DNA of 64,000 nucleotides from Mannheimia haemolytica (lineage in GTDB: Bacteria; Pseudomonadota; Gammaproteobacteria; Enterobacterales; Pasteurellaceae): the NCBI GenBank assembly GCA_900638155.1, contig LR134495.1, forward strand, positions 1,116,001 through 1,180,000, read 5' to 3'. Each line of letters begins with the position of its first letter. Position 1 is the stretch's first letter. The translations under genes were made by a program, and so were the position numbers. This document shows, in pieces, positions 45,139 through 53,958 of the stretch. The notes under the pieces were generated by a model that made no database searches, had not been told where the DNA came from, and saw only the letters and a program-made list of their open reading frames with translations.

Positions 45139-45621
45139 TTAAAGGAATTTCAACCACATTTTGGTTGGGTGTTTTTTCTGTAACAGAAAATCGAGAGATA
45201 ACGCTCCTGCGCCTTGCATCAGCACCGGTACAAGCATTACCAAATAAATCAACGCCATTTTGTAACCATTGTCACACACATTGTAACCGTTACCGGCGTG
45301 AACGGCGTACCACGCCACAGCGGTTAAAATCATTAAGCCGATGGCACTAAAACGGGTAAACAGGCCCAGCACCAATAAAATCGGCAGAATGATTTCTGCA
45401 CCGGTTGCGACTACCCAATTGAGGTCGGCAGGCAATACATTAAACGGGAATGGGAAACTCTCTTGAATAGAGGCAAACCAATTTTCACCATTCAGTTTTT
45501 CTAATCCTGCCTCGATAAATTCGTAAGCAAGGAATAGACGTAATACCAGCAGACCGAAACCGGTCATCATCGCTTTTTTCACACAACATTGGGAAGAAGA
45601 TTGAATTGAACAAGATGACAT
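45139..45621 (-). CDS. DoxX family membrane protein of the hvf/buf operon
   Basis: A 160-residue protein with four membrane helices and the DoxX/YqjF motifs LRLFLAYEFIEAGLEKLNGENWF and EIILPILLVLGLFTRFSAIGLMIL. The cytosolic N-terminus MSSCSIQSSSQCCVKK is unusually rich in cysteine (Cys4, Cys12, Cys13), and a further Cys lies in NVCDNGYK between helices. DoxX-like genes are frequent partners of DUF692/DUF2063 clusters. It is the first gene of this operon, with a TAAGGAGC ribosome site. A function in copper handling or peptide redox is possible. Confidence 0.85.
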   Translation of the reverse strand: MSSCSIQSSSQCCVKKAMMTGFGLLVLRLFLAYEFIEAGLEKLNGENWFASIQESFPFPFNVLPADLNWVVATGAEIILPILLVLGLFTRFSAIGLMILTAVAWYAVHAGNGYNVCDNGYKMALIYLVMLVPVLMQGAGALSLDFLLQKKHPTKMWLKFL

Positions 45622-45721
45622 AAAATGCTCCTTAAACTAAAAACTGAAAATTAGACAGAGCAAGCGGTAATTTCTGACAAAAAATTTTCAAAAGTGGGAA
45701 AATTTCTTTATGGTGATAAAA

Positions 45722-45760
45722 AATAAAAGCCTTATTTTATTGATAAATAAGGCTTTTATT
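45722..45760. terminator. Terminator upstream of the hvf/buf operon
   Basis: A perfect 16-bp stem AATAAAAGCCTTATTT/AAATAAGGCTTTTATT with a 7-base loop. It ends the transcript of the transaminase gene and so isolates the hvf/buf operon from it. Confidence 0.88.
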
Positions 45761-45781
45761 GATAATTATGAAAGAGAAAAA

Positions 45782-47011
45782 TTATTTCTCAGCTTCTTTA
45801 TAGACAGCAAGTGCAGCAGCTACCGCATCTCCTGATGGCACTTTGACTTTGTGGCTTAAAAGTACCGCTTCTAATGCACCTAATGTCAATAAAATATTGC
45901 GTTTTTGGCTAGAGAAACCCATATTACCAACACGGATAACTTTACCGTCTAATGGGCCGAATGACGTTGCCAGTTCGATACCAAAATGATTCAGAATATC
46001 GCTACGCAATGCCGGGCCGGTAATTCCTTCCGGAATATGGAATGCGGTAACTACAGGGGCTTTGTGTTTACGATCACCAAAAATTTTCAGACCCATTGCT
46101 TCTAAACCGGCACATAAAGCTTTATCATTTAAAATATGACGCTGAAAGCGAGCTTCCAATCCTTCTTGCAAAATAATGCGTAATGCCTCGTGAACACCAT
46201 ATTGTGCAGAGGTTGCTTCAGTATGGTGGTTTAAACGGCGGGGACTCCAGTAATCTTGCAGCTGTGCTAAATCTAAATAGTTACTTGGAATAGGCGGGAG
46301 TATGCCGTCAATATCGGACTCGACACGAATGCCTTTCTCTACACGTTTACGTTTAGCGATAATCTCTTCAATGCGTTTGTTGTAAGTAATTAAGGCCGTA
46401 CCTGATGGAGCAGAAATACATTTTTGCGTACCGCCGATACAAGCATCAATGCCCCATTCATCAACACGGATATCAACACCGCCTAAGGTAGCAACGGTAT
46501 CCACAATCAACATTGCATCGTATTGTTTACAAATTTTGCCGATTTCTTCTAAGGGTTGCATCATTGAGGTTGAGGTTTCACCGTGAATGATGGCAACAGC
46601 TTTATAGCCACCCTTTTTCAATTCTGCTTCAATTTCTTCCGGTTCGAACACTGTTCCCCATTCTCTTTCAATAATAGTGATCTCTGCACCACTACGAGCG
46701 AGAATTTCATTTAATAAATAGCCGAAACGACCAAATGCAGGAATTAACACTTTATCGCCAGGGCAAATAGCTGCGGTTAAGATTGTTTCTAAACCACCAC
46801 GAGACGTTGAATTGACCACATAAGTCTGTTCATTTTTAGTTTGGAAAAGACGACGCTCCATTTCCATTGTTTCATTCATCAGGGACGTAAATTCTGGGTC
46901 GAATTGCCCTAAAATCGGTGCTGACATTGCACGCAAAACTCGAGGATCGGCATCTGTTGGGCCGGGACACATTAATAAACGTGGGGAAGGGTTAATTTCT
47001 CTGAATTGCAT
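45782..47011 (-). CDS. PucG-like (S)-ureidoglycine--glyoxylate aminotransferase
   Basis: A 409-residue class V PLP aminotransferase of the AGT fold. The start is LLMCPGPTDADPRVL; the PLP Asp lies in MLIVDTVATLGGVD and the Schiff-base Lys is Lys197 in GGTQKCISAPSG. The motifs ILGQFDPEF (where AGTs usually have GHR) and RRLNHHTEAT resemble those I recall from ureidoglycine transaminases (PucG). Such an enzyme turns ureidoglycine plus glyoxylate into oxalurate plus glycine. Being 4-5 kb from the allantoin genes supports it; alanine- or serine-glyoxylate transaminase is the alternative. Confidence 0.78.
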   Translation of the reverse strand: MQFREINPSPRLLMCPGPTDADPRVLRAMSAPILGQFDPEFTSLMNETMEMERRLFQTKNEQTYVVNSTSRGGLETILTAAICPGDKVLIPAFGRFGYLLNEILARSGAEITIIEREWGTVFEPEEIEAELKKGGYKAVAIIHGETSTSMMQPLEEIGKICKQYDAMLIVDTVATLGGVDIRVDEWGIDACIGGTQKCISAPSGTALITYNKRIEEIIAKRKRVEKGIRVESDIDGILPPIPSNYLDLAQLQDYWSPRRLNHHTEATSAQYGVHEALRIILQEGLEARFQRHILNDKALCAGLEAMGLKIFGDRKHKAPVVTAFHIPEGITGPALRSDILNHFGIELATSFGPLDGKVIRVGNMGFSSQKRNILLTLGALEAVLLSHKVKVPSGDAVAAALAVYKEAEK

Positions 47012-47072
47012 AACATTTCCTATTTAATTGAATTAAAAAAACTTATCGATTCTACAATAAAAATTTGTTGAT

Positions 47073-47095
47073 ACTCAATACTTTTTATATTGAGT
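47073..47095. promoter_or_regulatory. Candidate operator dyad upstream of the transaminase
   Basis: ACTCAATA and TATTGAGT form 8-bp arms with a 7-base spacer, 62 bp before the gene start. This may be an operator; no binder is known. Confidence 0.35.
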
Positions 47096-47160
47096 GAAGT
47101 TGTTTGTAATAAATAATGACAAGCGGTCAAATTTTTTAAAAAATTTACAAGCAAAGGGAA

Positions 47161-47186
47161 TAAGCCCCGAATACATTCAGGGCTTT
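47161..47186 (-). terminator. Terminator after the M20 amidohydrolase
   Basis: AAGCCC and GGGCTT arms with inner GAAT/ATTC pairs around a 2-base tip and one mismatch. It begins 5 bp after the stop at 47191 on the minus strand. The T tract is weak. Confidence 0.55.
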
Positions 47187-47190
47187 GGTA

Positions 47191-48459
47191 TTAAGCTAAT
47201 AATTTTTCAATCAGAGTAGTATAGATATTTACCCCGGTTAATAACTGTGATTCATCAAAATCAAATTCGGCTTGATGATGTTCGGCCGTGCGATCGGCTC
47301 CGATGATAAAGTAAATCGCTTTGCCGCCATTGTCTTGCACACGCTGCCCAAGGATAGTGGCATCTTCACTGGCATTAAAAGAATAATCTTGATCGCTGCT
47401 GTGAACTTGAGGTTGGGCAATCGCAATTTCTTTAATTAATTCAACTAATTCGGCATCATTAACCATATCTACTGCTTCGCCCATAATTTCGGTTTCATAT
47501 TCCACCGCAAAACCGGTGGCAACTCCTTTGGCGATTTGCATTACCTGATCAACCATATATTGATTGATAGCTTTATTTTCGCCCCTCACCTCAAGTTTAA
47601 TTTCGGCATCGGATGGAATCACATTTCGCCCTGAACCCCCTTTAAATATACCAACATTAATGCGGCTCATTCCTTCGCCGTGGCGAGAAATACCGTGTAG
47701 CTGAGTAACTGCGTGAGCAGCAGCAAGTAAGGCATTATGCCCTAAATGGGGTGTAGCCCCTGCGTGTGCCGGTTTGCCTTTGTAGCGAATATCAATCTTG
47801 GTTGTGGAAAGAAAATTTTTCGGATCGGCTAATACCGTTCCACTATTCGCACAGAAGCTGATGTGCGAGCCTGCGAAGTAATCGGCATCATCAATAATAC
47901 CGCTTGCAGCGATGGCTGCCGCACCTCGCACACCTTCTTCGGCAGGCTGGAAGACGATTTTAACTTTGCCTGTGAGCTTGTCTTTGTTTGCCATTAGCCA
48001 ATGAGCCACACCTAAGCCGATAGTAATATGTCCATCATGACCACAGGCGTGCATTTCTCCCTCGTTGCGAGAAACAAAACCAAGTTGATTGGCTCGATGA
48101 TTCGGATCTTTAGTTTCAGCCACATCGACACAATCAATATCAAAGCGTAGAGCAATGGTTTTGCCCGGTTTACCTGAATCAAACACCGCTACACAGCCGG
48201 TGTAACCTTCCATTTTTTCGAGCCATGTCGGGTTTACTCCATAGGCTTTGGCTCGTGCAATCCCTTTTTCTACAATCGCAAGGTTTCTGCCACGCACAAA
48301 ATCGGGGTTAATGATTTGCTTACCCAGCAAGATTTCAAAGCCAAGTGGTTCTAAGTAATCGGCAATTTTGGATGTGGTCCAAAATTCGCTCCAGCCTGTT
48401 TCAGGGAATTGATGAAACTCACGTCGCCATTCAATTAATTGCGGTAATGAAATCGTCAT
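47191..48459 (-). CDS. M20 family amidohydrolase (AbgA-like)
   Basis: A 422-residue M20D metallopeptidase. MTISLPQLIEWRREFHQFPETGWSEF, ALRFDIDCVD, MHACGHDGHITIGLGVAHWL, FQPAEEGVRGAAAI and GRNVIPSDAEIKLEVRGE are the aminoacylase/carboxypeptidase blocks, with metal-binding HACGHD and EE residues intact. The nearest named type I can suggest is the aminobenzoyl-glutamate hydrolase subunit A (AbgA). It shares an operon with the DcuC-type carrier and pepE, so it may act on an N-acyl or peptide substrate imported or released by them. Start 48459 has AAGGAG. Confidence 0.82.
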   Translation of the reverse strand: MTISLPQLIEWRREFHQFPETGWSEFWTTSKIADYLEPLGFEILLGKQIINPDFVRGRNLAIVEKGIARAKAYGVNPTWLEKMEGYTGCVAVFDSGKPGKTIALRFDIDCVDVAETKDPNHRANQLGFVSRNEGEMHACGHDGHITIGLGVAHWLMANKDKLTGKVKIVFQPAEEGVRGAAAIAASGIIDDADYFAGSHISFCANSGTVLADPKNFLSTTKIDIRYKGKPAHAGATPHLGHNALLAAAHAVTQLHGISRHGEGMSRINVGIFKGGSGRNVIPSDAEIKLEVRGENKAINQYMVDQVMQIAKGVATGFAVEYETEIMGEAVDMVNDAELVELIKEIAIAQPQVHSSDQDYSFNASEDATILGQRVQDNGGKAIYFIIGADRTAEHHQAEFDFDESQLLTGVNIYTTLIEKLLA

Positions 48460-48478
48460 ACTGTTCTCCTTCTAGAAA

Positions 48479-48504
48479 ATTGCCCTTTATTGATAAAGGG
48501 CAAT
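48479..48504 (-). terminator. Intra-operon hairpin between carrier and M20 genes
   Basis: A perfect 12-bp stem ATTGCCCTTTAT/ATAAAGGGCAAT with a 2-base loop. It begins 5 bp after the stop of the carrier gene and is followed by TTTTCT on the minus strand, so it may partly terminate or protect the upstream mRNA. Confidence 0.65.
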
Positions 48505-48508
48505 AGGG

Positions 48509-49801
48509 TTATAGCATAAAGAGGGCTAAGAATAAGGTTGCAAGCACCATACCGGGGGCGGTGCGTTTAATCATTTCAACCGGATTCACTCCGGCAATGC
48601 CGGCACATACAATCACTACACCGGCAATTGGTGAAGCTGTTCGCCCGATAGCGCCGGCAATAGCGGCTGCCATACCTAAATTGACGTGGGTGTAGCCTAA
48701 CTCTGCTGCGTGTGGGGTTACGGCAGTGTTAAAGGCAATAGCTGCTGCATCGCCCGAACCTGTGACCAATCCCATTAAGAATGGGCCGATAGTTGCTCCC
48801 CAGCGTACGAATTCGTTTGAGTGTTTTAAAAATTCAATGGCGGAATCAATCGCTCCCGTTGCTTTTAAACCTGCCACAAATACCCCTGCCGCAATGATAA
48901 TACCTAACACGTTTGCATAGGCATTGCCCATTCCGTTAAAGAATTCATTGGTAATTTTAGCTGGTGATGTACGGGTAACGAGTAAGCCGTAAATAGCACC
49001 GATTAACATCGCTTGCGGCACGCCCATTTTGGTCCAGCTCAACCAAGAGATTTCTTGTAACGATGTTCCACCAATCACTAAAATCACTAACGGCACTAAA
49101 GGTGCAATCGCATAGAGAATGTTTGTATTGCCGGATTCAGTTTGGGTATGTTCGGCTGTTTGTAAGTAAGCATCACGATGCTCTTTGCTGTAGTCTTTGA
49201 AAATAAGTGCAAGAATAGTTAAGGTGATAGCACCAATTGCACCGGCAATCATCGTATAAGGAGCGTGAGAGAGGTTAACTTCAGTAATTGTTAAGCCCGA
49301 CATTTCACTAATCATTGCAGAGTGTGAAGAACCCGGACTCATCATTGAACCAAATGTACCGGCAAGAATTGCTGCTCCAGCCATAGCCGGACGAACCCCT
49401 GATGATTTCAACACAGGAATTAAAGTTGCTCCTACCGCAGCAGCACAACCTGCTGCCGATGGAATCGCAATATTGATAAAGAAGGTGATAATAGTTGCAA
49501 TCGGAATCAGGAAAAATTTCAATCCGCTTAACGGTTTGGTTAAAAGTTGAACTAAGTGATTATCGCAACCTGTTGATTTCATCACATAAGCAAAACCCAT
49601 GCTGGAACAAATTGCCATAATCAGACCGCTTGACGTCATACTTTTGGCAAAAGCATCAAGGGCTGCCATTGGTTGTAAGGTCAGTAACGCCATTCCCAAG
49701 CCGATTGCAATTAATACCGTTCTGGTTTCGTATTTTTTTATCAGTAAATAGATGGTGGCAATAATTCCCACTATCGCAATGATTAAGTTAAAATTCGCCA
49801 T
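48509..49801 (-). CDS. DcuC-family C4-dicarboxylate carrier
   Basis: A 430-residue membrane protein with 11-12 helices. CSSMGFAYVMKSTGCDNHLVQLL, IAIPSAAGCAAAVGATLIPVLKSSGVRPAMAGAAILAGTFGSMMSPG and VTGSGDAAAIAFNTAVTP are typical of DcuC (anaerobic C4-dicarboxylate carriers, IT superfamily). DcuC exports succinate during fermentation in E. coli. The neighbours are peptidases, so a relative that moves amino-acid derivatives (aspartyl compounds) is possible. The ATG at 49801 with AAGGAGAACG is preferred; the upstream frame would begin inside pepE. Confidence 0.85.
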   Translation of the reverse strand: MANFNLIIAIVGIIATIYLLIKKYETRTVLIAIGLGMALLTLQPMAALDAFAKSMTSSGLIMAICSSMGFAYVMKSTGCDNHLVQLLTKPLSGLKFFLIPIATIITFFINIAIPSAAGCAAAVGATLIPVLKSSGVRPAMAGAAILAGTFGSMMSPGSSHSAMISEMSGLTITEVNLSHAPYTMIAGAIGAITLTILALIFKDYSKEHRDAYLQTAEHTQTESGNTNILYAIAPLVPLVILVIGGTSLQEISWLSWTKMGVPQAMLIGAIYGLLVTRTSPAKITNEFFNGMGNAYANVLGIIIAAGVFVAGLKATGAIDSAIEFLKHSNEFVRWGATIGPFLMGLVTGSGDAAAIAFNTAVTPHAAELGYTHVNLGMAAAIAGAIGRTASPIAGVVIVCAGIAGVNPVEMIKRTAPGMVLATLFLALFML

Positions 49802-49811
49802 ATCGTTCTCC

Positions 49812-50516
49812 TTAGTAAGTGAATATGCTATTAGGCTCAAAGGTTTTTAACTGCATATCTTGGCTAAATTGTAGCACCGCTGTTTCTCCTAATACTTTTG
49901 CTTGATTGCCTTGAATATGTAATGCAGTTCCTTCCGGCAAGGCGTAAACAATCGAATTAGGGTTTACAATCAGAAATTCTTTCAAGCGTTCTTCTCGGCT
50001 CTCGCCATTATGCCCCTGAATTTTGCCGGCAATAAAATGTGGATTAATTTGATGAGGAAATAAATTTAAGGCGTTAAATGAAGGAGGGTAAGTAATCGGC
50101 ATATCGTTGGTGGTCATAATTGATGCACCGGCAACATTCGCCCCGGCACTCCAACCAAAATAAGGTGTGCCGTTTTCAACTTTTTCACGAATACAATCCA
50201 GCACCTTGTTTTCATACATCTGATTTAACAAACAAAACGTATTGCCTCCGCCAACTGCAATTACATCTGCTTGCTCGAGAATTTCGGTGTGTTTTTTCGC
50301 TCGATGAACAGATACAATCTCTAATTCCAGCTCTGCGAATTTATCTTGCACGACTTGTTCATATTCATCATAGCTTCGGCTTACTCCTGCATAAGGCAAA
50401 AAGGCGATTTTCTTACCCTTATAATCAGCTAGGAACTCTTTTAGCCATTTAATCGTATGAGCTAAATACTCTGTATTTTTATACTTAGAACCACTCATTA
50501 ACAGCATATTTTTCAT
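49812..50516 (-). CDS. pepE: Dipeptidase E (alpha-aspartyl dipeptidase)
   Basis: A 234-residue S51 peptidase (E. coli 229). The nucleophile elbow is [16 protein letters not shown] (GWSAGA with the catalytic Ser), preceded by [17 protein letters not shown], and the His lies in [10 protein letters not shown]. PepE cleaves dipeptides with N-terminal aspartate and no others, releasing Asp that can be fermented to fumarate and succinate. This fits the DcuC-family carrier right behind it. The ATG at 50516 with AAGGAG is chosen over an upstream frame start at 50549. The M20 gene at 50618 is divergent, 101 bp away. Confidence 0.92.
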   Translation of the reverse strand: MKNMLLMSGSKYKNTEYLAHTIKWLKEFLADYKGKKIAFLPYAGVSRSYDEYEQVVQDKFAELELEIVSVHRAKKHTEILEQADVIAVGGGNTFCLLNQMYENKVLDCIREKVENGTPYFGWSAGANVAGASIMTTNDMPITYPPSFNALNLFPHQINPHFIAGKIQGHNGESREERLKEFLIVNPNSIVYALPEGTALHIQGNQAKVLGETAVLQFSQDMQLKTFEPNSIFTY

Positions 50517-50617
50517 AGTTGTCTCCTTAATAAGATATTCTTTGATCAAAACAGCTATTACTTCTTTTAGGATTGTATATAATTTTACCTATTTCAGGTT
50601 AAGAAAAGAGGTGACCT

Positions 50618-51853
50618 ATGTCAATAAATATGCAAAGAATTCAACAGATTTTTTCAGATTTGGCAACATTTACATCAGTTGATGGGGAAGTAACCCGACT
50701 TGCCTTTTCTGAACAGGATATCAACGCCCGAGATTATGTGATCAATTTGTGCAAACAGTACGATCTTTCGGTCAAAATAGACCCAATCGGCAACGTATTT
50801 ATTCGAAAACAAGGTATTGATAACAGCCTTCCAGCGGTTGCCTTTGGTTCGCATATTGATACGGTAGTCAATGCCGGGAAATTTGATGGCACACTAGGCA
50901 CTATTGCAGGGCTGGAAACACTTTTTCAACTTTGTGAAAACAAACAGCAAACCCGTTACCCACTTGAATTAATCATCTTTGCTTGTGAAGAATCCAGCCG
51001 TTTCAATTATGCCACACTGGGCAGCAAAGTGATGTGTGGTATTGCAACCCAAGAAACATTAAGTAAATTAAGCGATAAACAAGGTTTAGGTTTGGCTCAG
51101 GCATTAGATGCGATTGGGCTGGATTTCAATCGCGTTAATCAAGCCAAACGACAGCCGGAAGAATTTAAATGCTTTTTGGAATTGCATATTGAGCAAGGTC
51201 CAAGATTGGAAAACGAACAGAAAACCATCGGGATTGTGACCGGCATTGCTGCTCCGATTCGGGCTATTGTGAAAATTCAAGGTCAAGCCGACCATTCAGG
51301 GGCAACGGCAATGCATTATCGCCACGACGCTTTACTGGGGGCAGCAGAATTAGCATTAGAGCTAGAAAATGCGGCAATTCAAGCTGGGCATTCAACTGTC
51401 GCAACCGCAGGTAATTTAACCGCCAAACCGGGTGTAATGAATGTAGTTCCTGGTTATGCGGAATTATTAGTGGATATTCGAGGTACACATTTTGAAGCGA
51501 GAGAATCTGTCTTTATCGCATTACAAAATAAAATCAAGGAAGTGGCAGAAAAACGAGGTTTAACCATTGAATTACAGCTGATTTCAAAAGACAAACCGAT
51601 AGTCTTAGCTGAAGAAATGGTAACTCATTTAATTCAAGTTGCGGAGAAATTAGGCTATAGTTATGACATTATGCCAAGCGGTGCAGGACACGACGCGATG
51701 CATATGGCAACGCTTTGTCCGACAGGTATGTTATTCGTACCTTCTCATTTAGGCATTAGTCATAATCCACTTGAATTTACCGAGTGGACAGATATTGAAG
51801 CCGGTATTCGTGTGCTGCAACAGGCTGTGCTAGAACTGGCAGAAATAGTTTGA
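50618..51853 (+). CDS. M20 amidase, hydantoinase/carbamoylase family (AllC paralogue)
   Basis: A 411-residue amidohydrolase with the carbamoylase layout: VAFGSHIDTVVNAGKFDGTLG, LIIFACEESSRF, FLELHIEQGPRLENEQKTIGIV, KIQGQADHSGATAMHYRHDALLGAAEL and MPSGAGHDAMHMA. It is the same family as allC at 37742 but clearly different in sequence (EESSRF in place of DEEGMRF). N-carbamoyl-amino-acid or ureidopropionate hydrolysis is as likely as allantoate hydrolysis. It is divergent from pepE. Start ATG 50618 with AAGAGGTGA. A USS inverted pair closes the gene. Confidence 0.82.
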   Translation: MSINMQRIQQIFSDLATFTSVDGEVTRLAFSEQDINARDYVINLCKQYDLSVKIDPIGNVFIRKQGIDNSLPAVAFGSHIDTVVNAGKFDGTLGTIAGLETLFQLCENKQQTRYPLELIIFACEESSRFNYATLGSKVMCGIATQETLSKLSDKQGLGLAQALDAIGLDFNRVNQAKRQPEEFKCFLELHIEQGPRLENEQKTIGIVTGIAAPIRAIVKIQGQADHSGATAMHYRHDALLGAAELALELENAAIQAGHSTVATAGNLTAKPGVMNVVPGYAELLVDIRGTHFEARESVFIALQNKIKEVAEKRGLTIELQLISKDKPIVLAEEMVTHLIQVAEKLGYSYDIMPSGAGHDAMHMATLCPTGMLFVPSHLGISHNPLEFTEWTDIEAGIRVLQQAVLELAEIV

Positions 51854-51867
51854 TCTTACCTATTATT

Positions 51868-51927
51868 AACAAGCGGGTGTTTTTACAAAGAAATTTGCAA
51901 ATTTTTAAGCAAAAACAACCGCTTGTT
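51868..51927 (+). terminator. Terminator-like inverted pair of Apl-type uptake signals
   Basis: AACAAGCGGGTGTTTTT and AAAAACAACCGCTTGTT form a 17-bp stem with one mismatch around a 26-base loop. It lies between the M20 gene and lepA. One arm is a variant USS (GCGGG). Confidence 0.6.
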
Positions 51928-52023
51928 TGCTCTTCTTTTCCTTTGCAAAACCTTGTATTTCAAGTACAATTCCCCGATTAATTTTTCGATAAACAAATAA
52001 CAAAACAGGACATTAACTGCCCG

Positions 52024-53823
52024 ATGAAAATGCAAAATATTCGTAACTTTTCGATTATCGCTCATATCGACCACGGTAAATCGACTTTATCAGACCGTTT
52101 AATTCAAACGTGTGGCGGCTTATCAGACCGTGAAATGGAAGCTCAAGTATTAGACTCAATGGATCTGGAGCGTGAGCGTGGCATCACCATTAAAGCACAA
52201 AGTGTGACCTTAAATTATAAAGCGAAAGATGGTGAAACTTATCAGCTTAACTTTATCGACACACCGGGGCACGTGGATTTCTCTTATGAAGTATCTCGCT
52301 CACTGGCTGCCTGTGAAGGAGCATTATTGGTAGTCGATGCAGGGCAGGGGGTTGAGGCTCAAACGTTGGCAAACTGTTATACCGCGATTGAAATGGACTT
52401 AGAAGTCGTGCCGATTTTAAATAAAATCGACTTGCCTGCAGCCGAACCGGAGCGTGTAGCAGAAGAGATTGAAGATATTGTTGGTATTGATGCGATTGAT
52501 GCGGTGCGTTGTTCTGCTAAAACAGGCTTAGGGATTGAAGATGTTTTAGAAGAAATCGTGAAGAAAATCCCTGCACCGGAAGGTGATCCGGAAGCACCAT
52601 TACAAGCCTTGATTATTGACTCTTGGTTCGATAACTATTTAGGTGTGGTTTCTTTGGTGCGTGTGAAAAACGGCGTGCTGAAAAAAGGTGATAAAATTAA
52701 AGTGATGAGTACCGGACAATCTTACAATGTAGATCGTTTAGGTATCTTCACGCCAAAACAAGTAGATACTACCGAACTCAAAACCGGCGAAGTAGGCTGG
52801 GTGGTGTGTGCGATTAAAGATATTTTAGGTGCGCCGGTGGGCGATACCTTAACGCATCATCACAATCCGGCAACTAATGTGCTACCGGGCTTTAAAAAAG
52901 TGAAACCGCAGGTATATGCCGGTTTGTTCCCGATTAGTTCAGATGACTACGAAGCCTTCCGTGATGCTTTAGGTAAATTGAGCTTAAATGATGCCTCTTT
53001 ATTCTATGAGCCGGAAACTTCGAGTGCATTAGGTTTTGGTTTCCGTTGTGGTTTCTTAGGCTTGCTGCATATGGAGATCATTCAAGAGCGATTAGAGCGT
53101 GAATATGATCTAGACCTGATTACTACTGCTCCAACGGTAGTGTATGAAGTGGTACAAACCAGTGGCGAAACCATTTATGTGGATAGCCCGTCAAAACTGC
53201 CTGCTATCAATAATATTGCGGAAATTCGTGAGCCGATTGCAGAGTGTAATATGCTTGTGCCACAAGAGTTTTTAGGTAATGTGATTACCTTATGTGTGGA
53301 AAAACGTGGCGTGCAAACTAATATGGTGTATCACGGCAACCAAATTGCATTAACTTACGAAATCCCGATGGGCGAAGTGGTGTTGGATTTCTTCGACCGC
53401 TTAAAATCAACCTCTCGTGGTTATGCCTCATTAGATTATGGTTTCAAACGCTTCCAAAATGCAGATATGGTGCGTGTAGATATTATGATCAACGGTGAGC
53501 GTGTTGATGCGTTGGCAATTATCGTTCACCGTGCGAATGCGGCTTATCGTGGGCGTGAATTAGTGGAAAAAATGCGTGAGCTGATTCCTCGCCAGCAATT
53601 TGATATTGCGATTCAAGCGGCTATCGGCAACCACGTTATTGCCCGTTCTACGGTAAAACAGCTACGCAAAAACGTACTGGCGAAATGTTACGGTGGTGAC
53701 GTGAGCCGTAAGAAAAAACTACTACAAAAACAAAAAGAGGGTAAAAAACGAATGAAATCTCTCGGTAATGTAGAAGTTCCGCAAGAGGCATTCTTAGCGA
53801 TTTTACACGTCGGTAAAGAATAA
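52024..53823 (+). CDS. lepA: Elongation factor 4 (LepA)
   Basis: A 599-residue translational GTPase. G1 is [10 protein letters not shown]2 region [13 protein letters not shown]3 DTPGHVDF and G4 NKIDLP, followed by the domain II, the EF-G-like domains and the LepA-specific C-terminus ([44 protein letters not shown]). LepA binds ribosomes and helps translation initiation/elongation under stress. Start could be 52024 or the ATG two codons later (E. coli begins MKNIRNF). It leads lepA-lepB-rnc-era-recO, the conserved order, though with repeats in the gaps. Confidence 0.97.
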   Translation: MKMQNIRNFSIIAHIDHGKSTLSDRLIQTCGGLSDREMEAQVLDSMDLERERGITIKAQSVTLNYKAKDGETYQLNFIDTPGHVDFSYEVSRSLAACEGALLVVDAGQGVEAQTLANCYTAIEMDLEVVPILNKIDLPAAEPERVAEEIEDIVGIDAIDAVRCSAKTGLGIEDVLEEIVKKIPAPEGDPEAPLQALIIDSWFDNYLGVVSLVRVKNGVLKKGDKIKVMSTGQSYNVDRLGIFTPKQVDTTELKTGEVGWVVCAIKDILGAPVGDTLTHHHNPATNVLPGFKKVKPQVYAGLFPISSDDYEAFRDALGKLSLNDASLFYEPETSSALGFGFRCGFLGLLHMEIIQERLEREYDLDLITTAPTVVYEVVQTSGETIYVDSPSKLPAINNIAEIREPIAECNMLVPQEFLGNVITLCVEKRGVQTNMVYHGNQIALTYEIPMGEVVLDFFDRLKSTSRGYASLDYGFKRFQNADMVRVDIMINGERVDALAIIVHRANAAYRGRELVEKMRELIPRQQFDIAIQAAIGNHVIARSTVKQLRKNVLAKCYGGDVSRKKKLLQKQKEGKKRMKSLGNVEVPQEAFLAILHVGKE

Positions 53824-53914
53824 TTTGCAAAATAAATGCGGAATTAAACCGCTTGCAAGCGGTCGTATTTGCACAAAATTTTGCAAAACCTATTTCATGG
53901 TAGGGGTTCATAGG

Positions 53915-53939
53915 TAGGGGCGAAAAATTTTTCGCCCTA
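53915..53939. repeat. Palindromic repeat of the GTAGGGGCGAA family
   Basis: GGGCGAAAAATTTTTCGCCC at 53918-53937 is a perfect palindrome in the lepA-lepB gap, flanked by TAG and CTA. The lepB start is 20 bp further on. Confidence 0.7.
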
Positions 53940-53958
53940 AAAACAGAGAGGAAATCAA

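Noticed and set aside
44809..45183. Long plus-strand open frames opposite the hvfA and DoxX genes
   Set aside because: They are a mirror of the repeated Cys/Gly/Lys codons in hvfA, with low-complexity Leu/Arg or Ala/Pro content, no ribosome site and no family; the minus strand has a signal peptide and known motifs.
24250..52000. Integrative element or prophage carrying the purine and hvf blocks
   Set aside because: No integrase, transposase, att-like direct repeat or tRNA junction was found at the edges; the only signs of transfer are the uptake-signal dialect and the hairpin repeats.
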